A stretch of 13,164 bases of DNA from Deltaproteobacteria bacterium (GTDB lineage Bacteria; Desulfobacterota; Desulfobaccia; Desulfobaccales; 0-14-0-80-60-11), in contig JAMCQY010000221.1 of assembly GCA_023381945.1 (NCBI GenBank), forward strand, positions 1 to 13,164, written 5' to 3'. A program made the translations under genes and the position numbers. The first letter of the stretch is position 1. Each line of letters begins with the position of its first letter. Under the pieces are notes generated by a model. It was given only the letters and a program-made list of their open reading frames with translations. It ran no database searches and had not been told where the DNA came from. Shown one piece after another: positions 1-5,944 of the stretch.

Positions 1-22
1 GTACATTGACTTCCAGATTCAC
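1..22 (-). CDS. possible 5' end of a minus-strand gene (cut by window edge)
   Basis: On the minus strand a GTG codon at 22 is preceded by AGGAGA (complement of 29-34) with a 6-nt gap, a good ribosome binding site. It opens a frame reading M-N-L-E-V-N-V before the window ends. Seven residues are too few to name a product. The frame stays open upstream of the GTG, back to a stop near 97, but with no ATG, GTG or TTG in that stretch, so GTG 22 is the only ordinary start. The alternative is a fragment of a decayed gene. What is seen is the start signal; that it is a gene is inference. Confidence 0.4.
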
Positions 23-85
23 GGCGTGTCTCCTTTCGGGATCGGTTTCGGCACCACCCAGTTTAGCGGAGATACGCCTTTTTTT
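23..85. promoter_or_regulatory. 11-bp hairpin: RBS-sequestering leader (minus) or long-loop terminator (plus)
   Basis: Arms 23-33 (GGCGTGTCTCC) and 68-78 (GGAGATACGCC) pair over all 11 positions with one G-U, enclosing 34 nt. Read on the minus strand, the 3' arm contains the AGGAGA ribosome binding site of the possible gene starting at 22, so the folded leader would hide it. Read on the plus strand, the stem is followed by seven T (79-85), which fits an intrinsic terminator with an unusually long loop. I do not recognise a known riboswitch class in the loop. Confidence 0.45.
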
Positions 86-140
86 ATATCCTTAGAAATT
101 CACACAAATGGTTTTACACTACCGGCTTCAGCCTGCGCTT

Positions 141-170
141 GCACAGGCTAGAAAGCCTGTGCCACCAGTG
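141..170. repeat. palindromic GCACAGGCT repeat, copy 1
   Basis: A perfect 9-bp stem, GCACAGGCT (141-149) and AGCCTGTGC (154-162), encloses the loop AGAA and is followed by CACC. It resembles a common class of short dispersed intergenic hairpins, and a diverged relative lies at 13013-13038 at the other end of this window. No T-run follows on either strand, so it is not an ordinary terminator. Confidence 0.6.
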
Positions 171-300
171 AATTATCCGGCAATTAAGAAGATTCTTCGT
201 TCTCTAAGTGGATTTTGCAAGAGGCTCTTGGGGATCGGATTATCATTCCAAACCATACATCACAGCAATCTTCATGCCATTAGTTTTCCTCAATCCACTC

Positions 301-357
301 GTTGAATATTCCACAAATTTTCAGAGAACCTGCCAGCCGGGGGGCCGCAGATGTAAC
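301..357 (+). repeat. ~58-bp direct repeat, copy A
   Basis: This matches 613-670 with about seven mismatches and a one-base gap, roughly 86% identity counted by eye. It contains the palindrome GAATATTC (304-311) and the core AACCTGCCAGCCGGGG. The 3' part can fold: CTGC of ACCTGC pairs with GCAG downstream. Confidence 0.65.
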
Positions 358-612
358 AAGGCGCGATAGGCGGCCGGGTTATTCGGCCAATACTCCCAGT
401 CATGAAACTTTCATATATCAAATTATTTATTTAAAAACAATTTTGTATAGAGGCCCCAATTGCCCCGTGTCGAGCCCGGGCGAAGAACCGCCATGGACCC
501 GGCCATGAGGTCGGCCTCCCCGGTCGGCTGCCGACAGTCTTAAGCTCCAGACAGGCATTCCCCCAAGGAGGTCGCCAGTGCCCGAAAAAAAAATCCTATC
601 TTCATACCCCCG

Positions 613-670
613 GCTGAATATTCCAGAGACTTTCGGGGAACCTGCCAGCCGGGGCGGCCGCAGGTGTAAA
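613..670 (+). repeat. ~58-bp direct repeat, copy B
   Basis: Second copy of the 301-357 repeat in the same orientation. It carries GAATATTC (616-623). Its 3' half folds better than copy A, because ACCTGC and GCAGGT form a full 6-bp outer stem around a GC-rich interior. An A-run follows directly. It could be a repeat-family member, a remnant of an inserted element, or a recombination scar. Confidence 0.65.
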
Positions 671-844
671 AAAAATATCCACCTCTCTTGGGGGGCTGGC
701 TAAAAATTGCCCATTGATCTCCGGGCGGTCTTCCGTTCCTTTATGGGCGCCTGACATGGTTTACTGGGGCCCGCGGGCTCTGGAACGGGTTCTAGTGGTT
801 TTCTTGGGTCCTAACCGTTAGCCTTTTTTATCTCCTTTGTCTTC

Positions 845-2188
845 TCACCTGCCACAGATTATGGCGCGGGCGGCAACCAGGCCGCTGGCTGAGGCTTGCA
901 CTAAGCCCCGGGTGATCCCGGCGCCGTCCCCGACGATATACAGATTGCAGAGGGGGGTCTCCAGTTCCAGGCTCAGCTTCAGGCGGTTGGAGTAAAACTT
1001 CACTTCCACGCCGTAGAGCAAGGTGTGGAGGCTGTTGATCCCTGGCGCCAGAGTCTCCATAGCCTCCAGCATTTCCAGAATATCCTTCAGGTAACGGTAG
1101 GGCAGGACGAAGCTTAAATCCCCGGGGGTGGCACTTTTGAGGGTGGGCCGGGTAAGACAGCGTTCCAGGCGGGCGGCAGTGGTGCGGCGTCCGACCTGAA
1201 GGTCGCCCAGTCTCTGCACCAAGGCTCCCTTGCCCAACAGATTGGCCAGACGGGCGATATATTGGCCGTAGCTAATGGGATCATCGAAGGGCTGGGTAAA
1301 GGTTGAACTCACCAGGATGGCGAAATTGCTGTTTTCGGTTTTCCGGGAGGCGTAGCTGTGGCCATTGACTGTGACCAACCCTTCCAGGTCTTCGAGAACC
1401 ACCTCGCCGTTAGGGTTCATGCAGAAGGTGCGCACCTTGTCATCGAAGGTGCGGGAGTAGTAAACTAATTTGGCTTCGTAGGCCGCCTCGGTCAGCGGAG
1501 CCAGCACCGGGGCCGGGACTTCGACCCGCACCCCGATATCCACGGGGCTGGGTACGGAGGGAATGGCCAGGCGGCGGGCTTCTTCCCGAATCCAGGCTGC
1601 ACCAGCCCGGCCAGGAGCCGCGATCACAAAACGTGCTTCCACCTGCTCGCCATTATCCAAGGCTACCCCGCTCACCGTGTCATCCTTTGCCAGGATGCGC
1701 CGGGCCCGGCATTGGGTGCGGATCTCCAAGCGGCCAGCCAAATGCTCTCTGAGACGCTGAAGAATTTTTTGGCAATTTTCCGTGCCGATGTGGCGTAAAA
1801 GAGTGGGAATGAAAATCATCCCGCCATGACGGGCCTTAGTCTTGAGAAGTTCCAGGGTATCCGGGTCGCCGCCATAGAGTTCGGCCGGCGCCCCGAATTG
1901 TTGATAGATGCCGTCGACCTCCCGGATTAAGGTGGTCAAGTCTTCCAGAGGCAGCAGTTCGTTTAAAAAACCGCCCACTTCCGGGGAGAGGATTAGTTTG
2001 CCGTCGCTGAAGGCTCCCGCCCCGCCCCAACCACACAAGAGACCGCCGGGCTGATCCCGGCGACGCTCCTCCAGGGCTGGCCCCTGTTCCACCAGCAAGA
2101 CCCGCCCTACCCCAGAATCCGCAAGTCTTAGGGCAGCAAACAGGCCTGCCGGTCCGGCTCCAATAATGACCACCTCATAGAAAGACAT
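845..2188 (-). CDS. FAD-dependent dehydrogenase, COG2509-like
   Basis: A 447-residue flavoprotein. The N-terminal Rossmann fold has the dinucleotide-binding glycines G10-x-G12-x-x-G15, with acidic E34 at the end of the second strand placed to bind the FAD ribose. The segment around 53-64 (GWGGAGAFSDGKL) is characteristic of the uncharacterised FAD-dependent dehydrogenase group COG2509. The C-terminal second FAD motif reads VGDGAG (419-424), followed by a helix ending the protein. No membrane segment is seen, so it is probably cytosolic. The substrate is unknown; family membership does not settle the reaction. The ATG at 2188 has a weak upstream GGAG about 12 nt away. It is a single gene, separated from its neighbours by intergenic DNA, and its length is normal for the group. 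Confidence 0.85.
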   Translation of the reverse strand: MSFYEVVIIGAGPAGLFAALRLADSGVGRVLLVEQGPALEERRRDQPGGLLCGWGGAGAFSDGKLILSPEVGGFLNELLPLEDLTTLIREVDGIYQQFGAPAELYGGDPDTLELLKTKARHGGMIFIPTLLRHIGTENCQKILQRLREHLAGRLEIRTQCRARRILAKDDTVSGVALDNGEQVEARFVIAAPGRAGAAWIREEARRLAIPSVPSPVDIGVRVEVPAPVLAPLTEAAYEAKLVYYSRTFDDKVRTFCMNPNGEVVLEDLEGLVTVNGHSYASRKTENSNFAILVSSTFTQPFDDPISYGQYIARLANLLGKGALVQRLGDLQVGRRTTAARLERCLTRPTLKSATPGDLSFVLPYRYLKDILEMLEAMETLAPGINSLHTLLYGVEVKFYSNRLKLSLELETPLCNLYIVGDGAGITRGLVQASASGLVAARAIICGR

Positions 2189-2280
2189 CGTCTGACCGCG
2201 TCTCCGAATTCATTAGTGGTTGTCCACTTTAATCTAGTCACGCCCTCTGGTAAAATCCACATGGCCAGGCTGGTCTTGAG

Positions 2281-2409
2281 GTGGAAATCGATGATCTTTT
2301 CATGACCCTCAAAATCATATCCCTGAGTGACTTACATCGGCTCGTGGCGGGAAAAAGTGCGGTTGGGATGGCTCAGGAGCCAATTTACCTACTGGTAAAG
2401 AAATGGTAA
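2281..2409 (+). CDS. speculative small ORF, 42 residues
   Basis: A GTG-initiated frame in the gap between the oxidoreductase and the tRNA encodes 42 residues. It has a mildly hydrophobic, protein-like composition, with LKIISLSDLHRLV in the middle and ending LLVKKW. There is no convincing ribosome binding site. An internal ATG (codon 10) would give a shorter product. A minus-strand frame over 2200-2330 is also open, so coding potential is ambiguous. I do not recognise a family, and this may well be chance. Confidence 0.15.
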   Translation: MEIDDLFMTLKIISLSDLHRLVAGKSAVGMAQEPIYLLVKKW

Positions 2410-2426
2410 ACATTGCCCTGAAAAGC

Positions 2427-2457
2427 AAAAAAGGCCAACAACTTGAGATTGTCAACC
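2427..2457 (-). terminator. intrinsic terminator of tRNA-Ala
   Basis: On the minus strand a 9-bp stem, GGTTGACAA with TTGTTGGCC (three G-U pairs in RNA), encloses a 7-nt loop and is followed by six T (complement of 2427-2432). It lies 22 nt past the tRNA 3' end, so the tRNA is probably a monocistronic transcript. Confidence 0.65.
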
Positions 2458-2478
2458 TCTCGTAATCCTTCCTGATTA

Positions 2479-2554
2479 TGGTGGAGATGAGGGGACTTGA
2501 ACCCCTGACCTCCTGCATGCGAAGCAGGCGCTCTTCCGGCTGAGCTACATCCCC
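2479..2554 (-). tRNA. tRNA-Ala, anticodon CGC
   Basis: A 76-nt cloverleaf on the minus strand. The acceptor stem is GGGGATG/CATCTCC, with the G3-U70 wobble that defines alanine tRNAs. The D stem is GCTC/GAGC, and the anticodon stem CCTGC/GCAGG carries the 7-nt loop TTCGCAT, whose central CGC reads the alanine codon GCG. The variable region is 5 nt and the T stem AGGGG/CCCCT has the loop TTCAAGT. The 3' CCA is encoded. All stems are intact, so it should be functional. CGC decoding suits a GC-rich genome where GCG is frequent. Confidence 0.96.
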
Positions 2555-2566
2555 ACGTGCCTTGTT

Positions 2567-2594
2567 ATTATGTCGGCTGAAGGCTTGATGTCAA
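2567..2594 (-). promoter_or_regulatory. sigma70-type promoter of tRNA-Ala
   Basis: On the minus strand a perfect -35 TTGACA (complement of 2589-2594) and -10 CATAAT (complement of 2567-2572) are separated by 16 nt. The -10 ends 12 nt before the tRNA 5' end, so transcription would start a few nucleotides upstream of the mature tRNA. Confidence 0.75.
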
Positions 2595-2605
2595 GCATAA
2601 TTGCG

Positions 2606-2683
2606 CCGGATTGATCCGGTTAGAACGCCAGACCAATCTCCTGCGGCACCTTGCAACCTATCAGGGCGACATTAGAATCGCCC
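2606..2683. other. two small palindromes between tRNA promoter and nfu-like gene
   Basis: CCGGAT-TG-ATCCGG at 2606-2619 and GGGCGA-N8-TCGCCC at 2664-2683 are perfect 6-bp stems. The second lies 16 nt past the stop of the NifU-like gene. No T-run follows on the minus strand, so it is at best a transcript-stabilising hairpin or a Rho-dependent site. Confidence 0.35.
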
Positions 2684-2698
2684 CGGCAACATGATATC

Positions 2699-2926
2699 CT
2701 AGACAGCCTGGACCTGTTTGAGTCCCGGGACTTCCTTCATCAGAAGCTTTTCCACTCCCTGCTTCAGGGTCATCTGGGACATGGGACAGCCTTTGCAGGC
2801 TCCGGTGAGGCGCACTTTGACAATGCCGTCGGTCACCTCGACGAGTTCGATATCACCGCCGTCCCGTTGCAGCATGGGGCGGATCTTGGTCAGGGCTTGT
2901 TCTACGGCTTTTTTCAGATCTTCCAC
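2699..2926 (-). CDS. NifU-like C-terminal domain protein (NFU-type Fe-S scaffold/carrier)
   Basis: A 75-residue protein consisting only of the NifU C-terminal domain. It has an N-terminal amphipathic helix, the RDGGDIELV strand at 21-29, and the conserved C44-x-x-C47 pair in GACKGCPMS, which binds a labile [4Fe-4S] cluster in NFU proteins for transfer to apo-enzymes. I chose the GTG at 2926 because GGGAGGAATTCC gives a strong ribosome binding site and the domain begins there. An in-frame ATG at 3016 would add 30 unrelated residues and lies upstream of the promoter at 2954-2981. The very short single-domain form is common in anaerobes. It is cytosolic and has its own promoter. Confidence 0.9.
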   Translation of the reverse strand: MEDLKKAVEQALTKIRPMLQRDGGDIELVEVTDGIVKVRLTGACKGCPMSQMTLKQGVEKLLMKEVPGLKQVQAV

Positions 2927-2953
2927 GGAATTCCTCCCAAACGATGTAATATT

Positions 2954-2981
2954 ATTATAACCGGCCAGAGCCGATTGTAAA
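2954..2981 (-). promoter_or_regulatory. sigma70-type promoter of the nfu-like gene
   Basis: On the minus strand TTTACA (complement of 2976-2981) and a perfect TATAAT (complement of 2954-2959) are 16 nt apart. Transcription would start near 2947, giving a ~20-nt leader that contains the GGGAGG ribosome binding site before the GTG at 2926. This position argues against the upstream ATG at 3016. Confidence 0.65.
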
Positions 2982-3029
2982 GCGCCGCCATCGCAAACGC
3001 CGCATTCTGAATCCACCTGCGTTCCGATT

Positions 3030-3050
3030 TTTGCTGCTCACTGCTTACTG
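3030..3050 (-). repeat. CAGTNNN heptamer repeat, three units
   Basis: On the minus strand the units CAGTAAG (3044-3050), CAGTGAG (3037-3043) and CAGCAAA (3030-3036) run in tandem. They carry the last codons and the TGA stop of the SIMPL gene. The same unit type occurs at 12110-12137. Confidence 0.5.
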
Positions 3051-3766
3051 GGCTGCACCTGGAAGACCGCCTGGACGCTGGCCCTGATCTCCTCTTCGCC
3101 CACCTCTATAGGAGTGGTCGGGGCGGCAGTGAAAGCCTTACCCTCCGCAGCGCCGCGCAGGGGCCGGAAAAGGATGCCGGTGGAGATTTTCTCCACCCCG
3201 GTGATCTTCAGTCCTTGCGCCTGGGCCAGGGCCTCCGCCATCTTGCGGGCTTTCTCCAGGGCCGCCACTGCTGCCGCCCGCTGTAATTCTTCCAGGCGGG
3301 AGTGTTCCCAAAATGGTCCGTTGACCCCGGAGGCGCCGTTTTTCAGGGCCAGGTCGATGATGGCCCCCAAACGCTCTGGCCCCTTTACCCTGACCTGGAA
3401 GCGGTGTAAGGCCTCATAGCCTTTGACCTCCGGCGGGTTGGTCCTGTTTTTGGCGGCATAGACCGGGTTGAGGCGGAAGCCCAGGGTCTTCACCTGATCG
3501 TCAGGCCCCAGGGCCTGCTTCAAAGCCTTGAGGAGGGCGTCGCTGCGTCCGGCATTTTCCTTGGTCGCGGCGTCGGCCTGAGAGGCGCGGGTTTCCACTT
3601 CCACGGTCAACAGGGCCTGGTCTGGAATGGCCATGACCTTGCCCTCGGCTTCCACCGAAATGGAGGGAGTCGCAATGGCGGGCGGCTCGCCGGCCTGCCC
3701 GAAACCAGTTAGCCCAATCCAAAGCATGATCGACATTATCGAATACCTGGCCAGAATAACGCTCAT
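3038..3766 (-). CDS. exported SIMPL-domain (DUF541) protein
   Basis: A 242-residue protein of the SIMPL/DUF541 family, periplasmic or envelope proteins of poorly defined function. Residues 1-25 look like a signal peptide: one basic residue, a hydrophobic core through LWIGLTGF, and probable cleavage after GQA at residue 25. The mature part starts with the typical ISVEAEGKVMAIPDQALLTVEVET strand pattern. A central helical segment with VNGPFWEHSRLEELQRAAAVAALEKARKMAEALA matches the family's conserved middle. The ATG at 3766 has AGGAGG 5 nt upstream. It is divergent from ftsH. Its final codons and stop fall inside a heptamer repeat, so the last few residues may have been replaced or extended by repeat insertion. 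Confidence 0.85.
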   Translation of the reverse strand: MSVILARYSIMSIMLWIGLTGFGQAGEPPAIATPSISVEAEGKVMAIPDQALLTVEVETRASQADAATKENAGRSDALLKALKQALGPDDQVKTLGFRLNPVYAAKNRTNPPEVKGYEALHRFQVRVKGPERLGAIIDLALKNGASGVNGPFWEHSRLEELQRAAAVAALEKARKMAEALAQAQGLKITGVEKISTGILFRPLRGAAEGKAFTAAPTTPIEVGEEEIRASVQAVFQVQPSKQ

Positions 3767-3806
3767 TTTTCCTCCTGAGGGTAAGCAGTTGCATAAAGAT
3801 GGACGG

Positions 3807-3860
3807 TTGCCAAGGTTCGGTTAATCATTATATTATTATGCAGCCTGAAAAGTTTGGCAA
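3807..3860. promoter_or_regulatory. divergent promoter region for ftsH and the SIMPL gene
   Basis: TTGCCAA at 3807-3813 and its inverse TTGGCAA at 3854-3860 flank an AT-rich core (3821-3840). On the plus strand TTGCCA pairs with TATATT (3829-3834, 16-nt spacer) or TATTAT (3831-3836, 18-nt spacer) as a likely ftsH promoter. On the minus strand TTGCCA from the right arm pairs with TAATAA at 16 nt. The symmetry could instead be an operator. The -10 elements of the two directions overlap, so they may compete. Confidence 0.45.
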
Positions 3861-3881
3861 ATCAGCCCTTCCGAGGTAGTC

Positions 3882-5783
3882 ATGGCCGATGAACCCAAAG
3901 CCAGCCCCCAGGGCCGCTATCTTGTCTGGTACGTGCTGGCCCTGCTTCTGGTTTTGCTTATTTTTCAATTCTACAGCACCGCCAGCCAGCGAGCCGAGAT
4001 CACCTATAGCGAATTTCGCCGTCTCGTGGAAAACAAAGGCATTAATGACCTGACCGTCGAGCCGGAAAATATCCACGGCAAGCTCCTGCCAAACGGCATT
4101 GAAGAGTTGGCCAAACTGCGCAAAGACCCGGACCTGGCTAAAAAGATTGCCCAACAACAGCCGGAAAAGAAGCCTCCCTTCTTCACCACAGTGCGGATGG
4201 AGGACAAGGATCTGGTAAAAAATTTGGATAAGGAGGGGATCAGGTACAAGGCCACCCCGGAGAAGACCCTCTTCAATACGATGATTTCCTGGATCCTGCC
4301 GATGGTGTTGCTGGTGGCCATCTGGGTCTACTTTTTCCGGAGAATCGGCGCGGGGACCGGCGGTCTGATGACCGTGGGCAAGAGCAAGGCCAAGGTCTAC
4401 ATGCAGGATGAAACCAAGGTCACTTTTCAGGATGTGGCCGGGGTGGAAGAGGCTACCGACGAACTTAAAGAGATCATCGAATTTTTAAAAAATCCGGCCA
4501 AGTTCCAGGTGCTGGGGGGAAAAATTCCCAAAGGAGTGCTGCTGGTGGGCCCGCCGGGGACCGGCAAGACCCTGCTGGCCCGGGCCGTGGCCGGCGAGGC
4601 CGGGGTGCCGTTTATGAGCCTCACCGGCTCTGACTTCGTGGAAATGTTCGTGGGCGTGGGCGCGGCCCGGGTCCGGGACCTGTTTGCCACCGCCCAGGAA
4701 AAGGCTCCCTGTATTATTTTCATTGATGAGCTGGACGCAATCGGCAAAGCCCGCGGGCTCAGTCCCATGGCCGGTCCGGAAGAGCGGGAAAACACCTTGA
4801 ACCAGTTGCTCTCCGAGATGGACGGCTTTGACACCCGTAAAGGCGTGATCATCATGGCGGCCACTAACCGGCCGGAGATCCTCGATCCGGCCCTGATCCG
4901 CCCGGGCCGCTTTGACCGCCACATCCTGGTGGACCGGCCTTCTCTCAAAGGCCGGGAGGATATCCTCCGCATCCATTCCGAACAGATCAAACTCTCCCCC
5001 GAGGTCGACCTCAACAAACTGGCGGCCCGCACCCCCGGCATGGTGGGCTCCGACCTGGCCAACATCGTCAACGAGGCGGCTTTGCTGGCGGCCCGGAAGA
5101 ACAAAACCTCGGTGGAGATGGACGATTTTGAGGAGGCCATCGACCGGGTGGTGGCCGGCCTGGAAAAGCGCAACCGGGTCATGAATCCCCGGGAGAAAGA
5201 AATCGTCGCCTATCATGAGACCGGCCACGCCCTGGTGGCTGAAGCCCTGCCCACTACCGATAAGGTGCACCGGGTCTCCATCATCCCCCGGGGCATCGGC
5301 GCCCTGGGCTACACCATGCAGTTGCCCACCGAGGACCGGTATTTGATGACCAAGACGGAATTGGAAGATCGCATGGCCGTGATGATGGGGGGCCGGGTGG
5401 CGGAAGAATTGATTTTCCAGGAGATTTCCACCGGGGCCCAGAACGACCTCTACCGGGCCACAGATGTCGCCCGCTCCATGATCCGGGAGTACGGCATGAG
5501 CGAAAAGTTGGGTCCCTTGACCTTCGAGCGGGAGCGCCGTCCCATGTTTATCGAGAATATCATGCCGCAGAGCACCAAGGATTATAGCGAAGCCACGGCC
5601 CAGGAGATTGACCGGGAGGTGGCGGACCTGATAAACCGGGCCCACGAGCGCGCCAAAGAGGTGCTGGAATCCCAGCGGCCTATACTGGAGAAAGCGGCCA
5701 AGATTCTCCTGGAAAAAGAAGTCTTGGAGGGTGAGGAACTCCGGGAGATTTTGAATTCTTCCTCCAAGGAACACAAGGATTAG
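3882..5783 (+). CDS. ftsH: ATP-dependent zinc metalloprotease FtsH
   Basis: A 633-residue membrane-anchored AAA+ protease that degrades misfolded membrane proteins and short-lived regulators as a hexamer. Membrane segment 1 is at about 13-31 and segment 2 at about 135-152, with a ~100-residue extracytoplasmic domain between. The AAA module has Walker A GPPGTGKT (223-230), pore loop MFVGVG, Walker B IIFIDE with D282/E283, and the second region of homology with R340 and R343. The zinc site is H445-E446-T-G-H449 with D522 as the likely third ligand. T447 replaces the common alanine of HEAGH, which leaves the catalytic HExxH intact. The ATG at 3882 has GAGG 7-9 nt upstream. Length is typical. It is transcribed divergently from the SIMPL gene and is probably monocistronic. 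Confidence 0.97.
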   Translation: MADEPKASPQGRYLVWYVLALLLVLLIFQFYSTASQRAEITYSEFRRLVENKGINDLTVEPENIHGKLLPNGIEELAKLRKDPDLAKKIAQQQPEKKPPFFTTVRMEDKDLVKNLDKEGIRYKATPEKTLFNTMISWILPMVLLVAIWVYFFRRIGAGTGGLMTVGKSKAKVYMQDETKVTFQDVAGVEEATDELKEIIEFLKNPAKFQVLGGKIPKGVLLVGPPGTGKTLLARAVAGEAGVPFMSLTGSDFVEMFVGVGAARVRDLFATAQEKAPCIIFIDELDAIGKARGLSPMAGPEERENTLNQLLSEMDGFDTRKGVIIMAATNRPEILDPALIRPGRFDRHILVDRPSLKGREDILRIHSEQIKLSPEVDLNKLAARTPGMVGSDLANIVNEAALLAARKNKTSVEMDDFEEAIDRVVAGLEKRNRVMNPREKEIVAYHETGHALVAEALPTTDKVHRVSIIPRGIGALGYTMQLPTEDRYLMTKTELEDRMAVMMGGRVAEELIFQEISTGAQNDLYRATDVARSMIREYGMSEKLGPLTFERERRPMFIENIMPQSTKDYSEATAQEIDREVADLINRAHERAKEVLESQRPILEKAAKILLEKEVLEGEELREILNSSSKEHKD

Positions 5784-5853
5784 CAGGAAAACCATTTTCG
5801 AGAATAATTTTTCAAGTCAGCCTGGGGTTGCAAACAAGGTGGCGATGGTGACC

Positions 5854-5878
5854 GCAGGCAATTTTTTGCCGCCCTTTT
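5854..5878 (+). terminator. possible weak terminator after ftsH
   Basis: GC-(A)-GGCAA / TTGCC-GC forms a 7-bp stem with one bulged A around a TTTT loop, followed by CC and TTTT. It lies 70 nt past the ftsH stop and just before the next promoter. The T-run is short, so termination may be partial. Confidence 0.35.
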
Positions 5879-5883
5879 ATTCC

Positions 5884-5913
5884 TTGACTTACCGTTGCGG
5901 CCCACATCATTAT
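5884..5913 (+). promoter_or_regulatory. possible promoter of the addB-like/addA-like pair
   Basis: TTGACT (5884-5889) and CATTAT (5908-5913) are 18 nt apart, placing a start near 5920, about 25 nt before the TTG start codon. The -35 is good and the -10 mediocre. Confidence 0.4.
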
Positions 5914-5944
5914 CAAAGTGACTCCAGATTAGGGATGGATTGGG

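Larger units (their letters stand above)
79..844. other. gene-free region with repeats and structured GC-rich stretches
   Basis: No frame here looks like a conserved protein; the short frames lack good ribosome binding sites and familiar motifs. Positions 400-452 are strongly AT-rich and promoter-like (TTTAAA and TATAGA elements). Positions 455-580 then turn GC-rich with local inverted repeats, the clearest being GTCGGCTGCCGAC at 523-535 with another GTCGGC at 510-515. An untranslated RNA starting near 455 is possible but matches no family I can name. A 10-bp palindrome GCCCGCGGGC lies at 769-778. CTAAC-C-GTTAG followed by CCTTTTTT at about 811-829 is a weak terminator-like hairpin. Confidence 0.4.

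Noticed and set aside
2..148. Open plus-strand frame ending at 148 that could be the tail of a gene entering from the left
   Set aside because: It runs through a stem followed by T7 and through the palindromic repeat. The minus-strand start signal at 22 is better supported, though left-hand sequence is needed to exclude it.
141..165. Sigma54-like promoter TGGCAC-N-TTTCT on the minus strand
   Set aside because: The -12 element lacks the TTGC core, and the match is explained by the palindromic repeat.
108..508. Two plus-strand frames of 65 and 68 codons (108-305 and 302-508)
   Set aside because: They run through the hairpin repeat and the direct repeat, have no good ribosome binding site, and their residue composition resembles no protein family.
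2927..3016. Extended N-terminus of the NifU-like protein from the ATG at 3016
   Set aside because: The extra 30 residues are not part of the domain, and the strong promoter and ribosome binding site lie between this ATG and the GTG at 2926.
4427..5795. Long minus-strand frames opposite ftsH (251 and 436 codons)
   Set aside because: They are antisense to a fully recognisable ftsH and are an effect of GC-rich codon use; they show no motifs.
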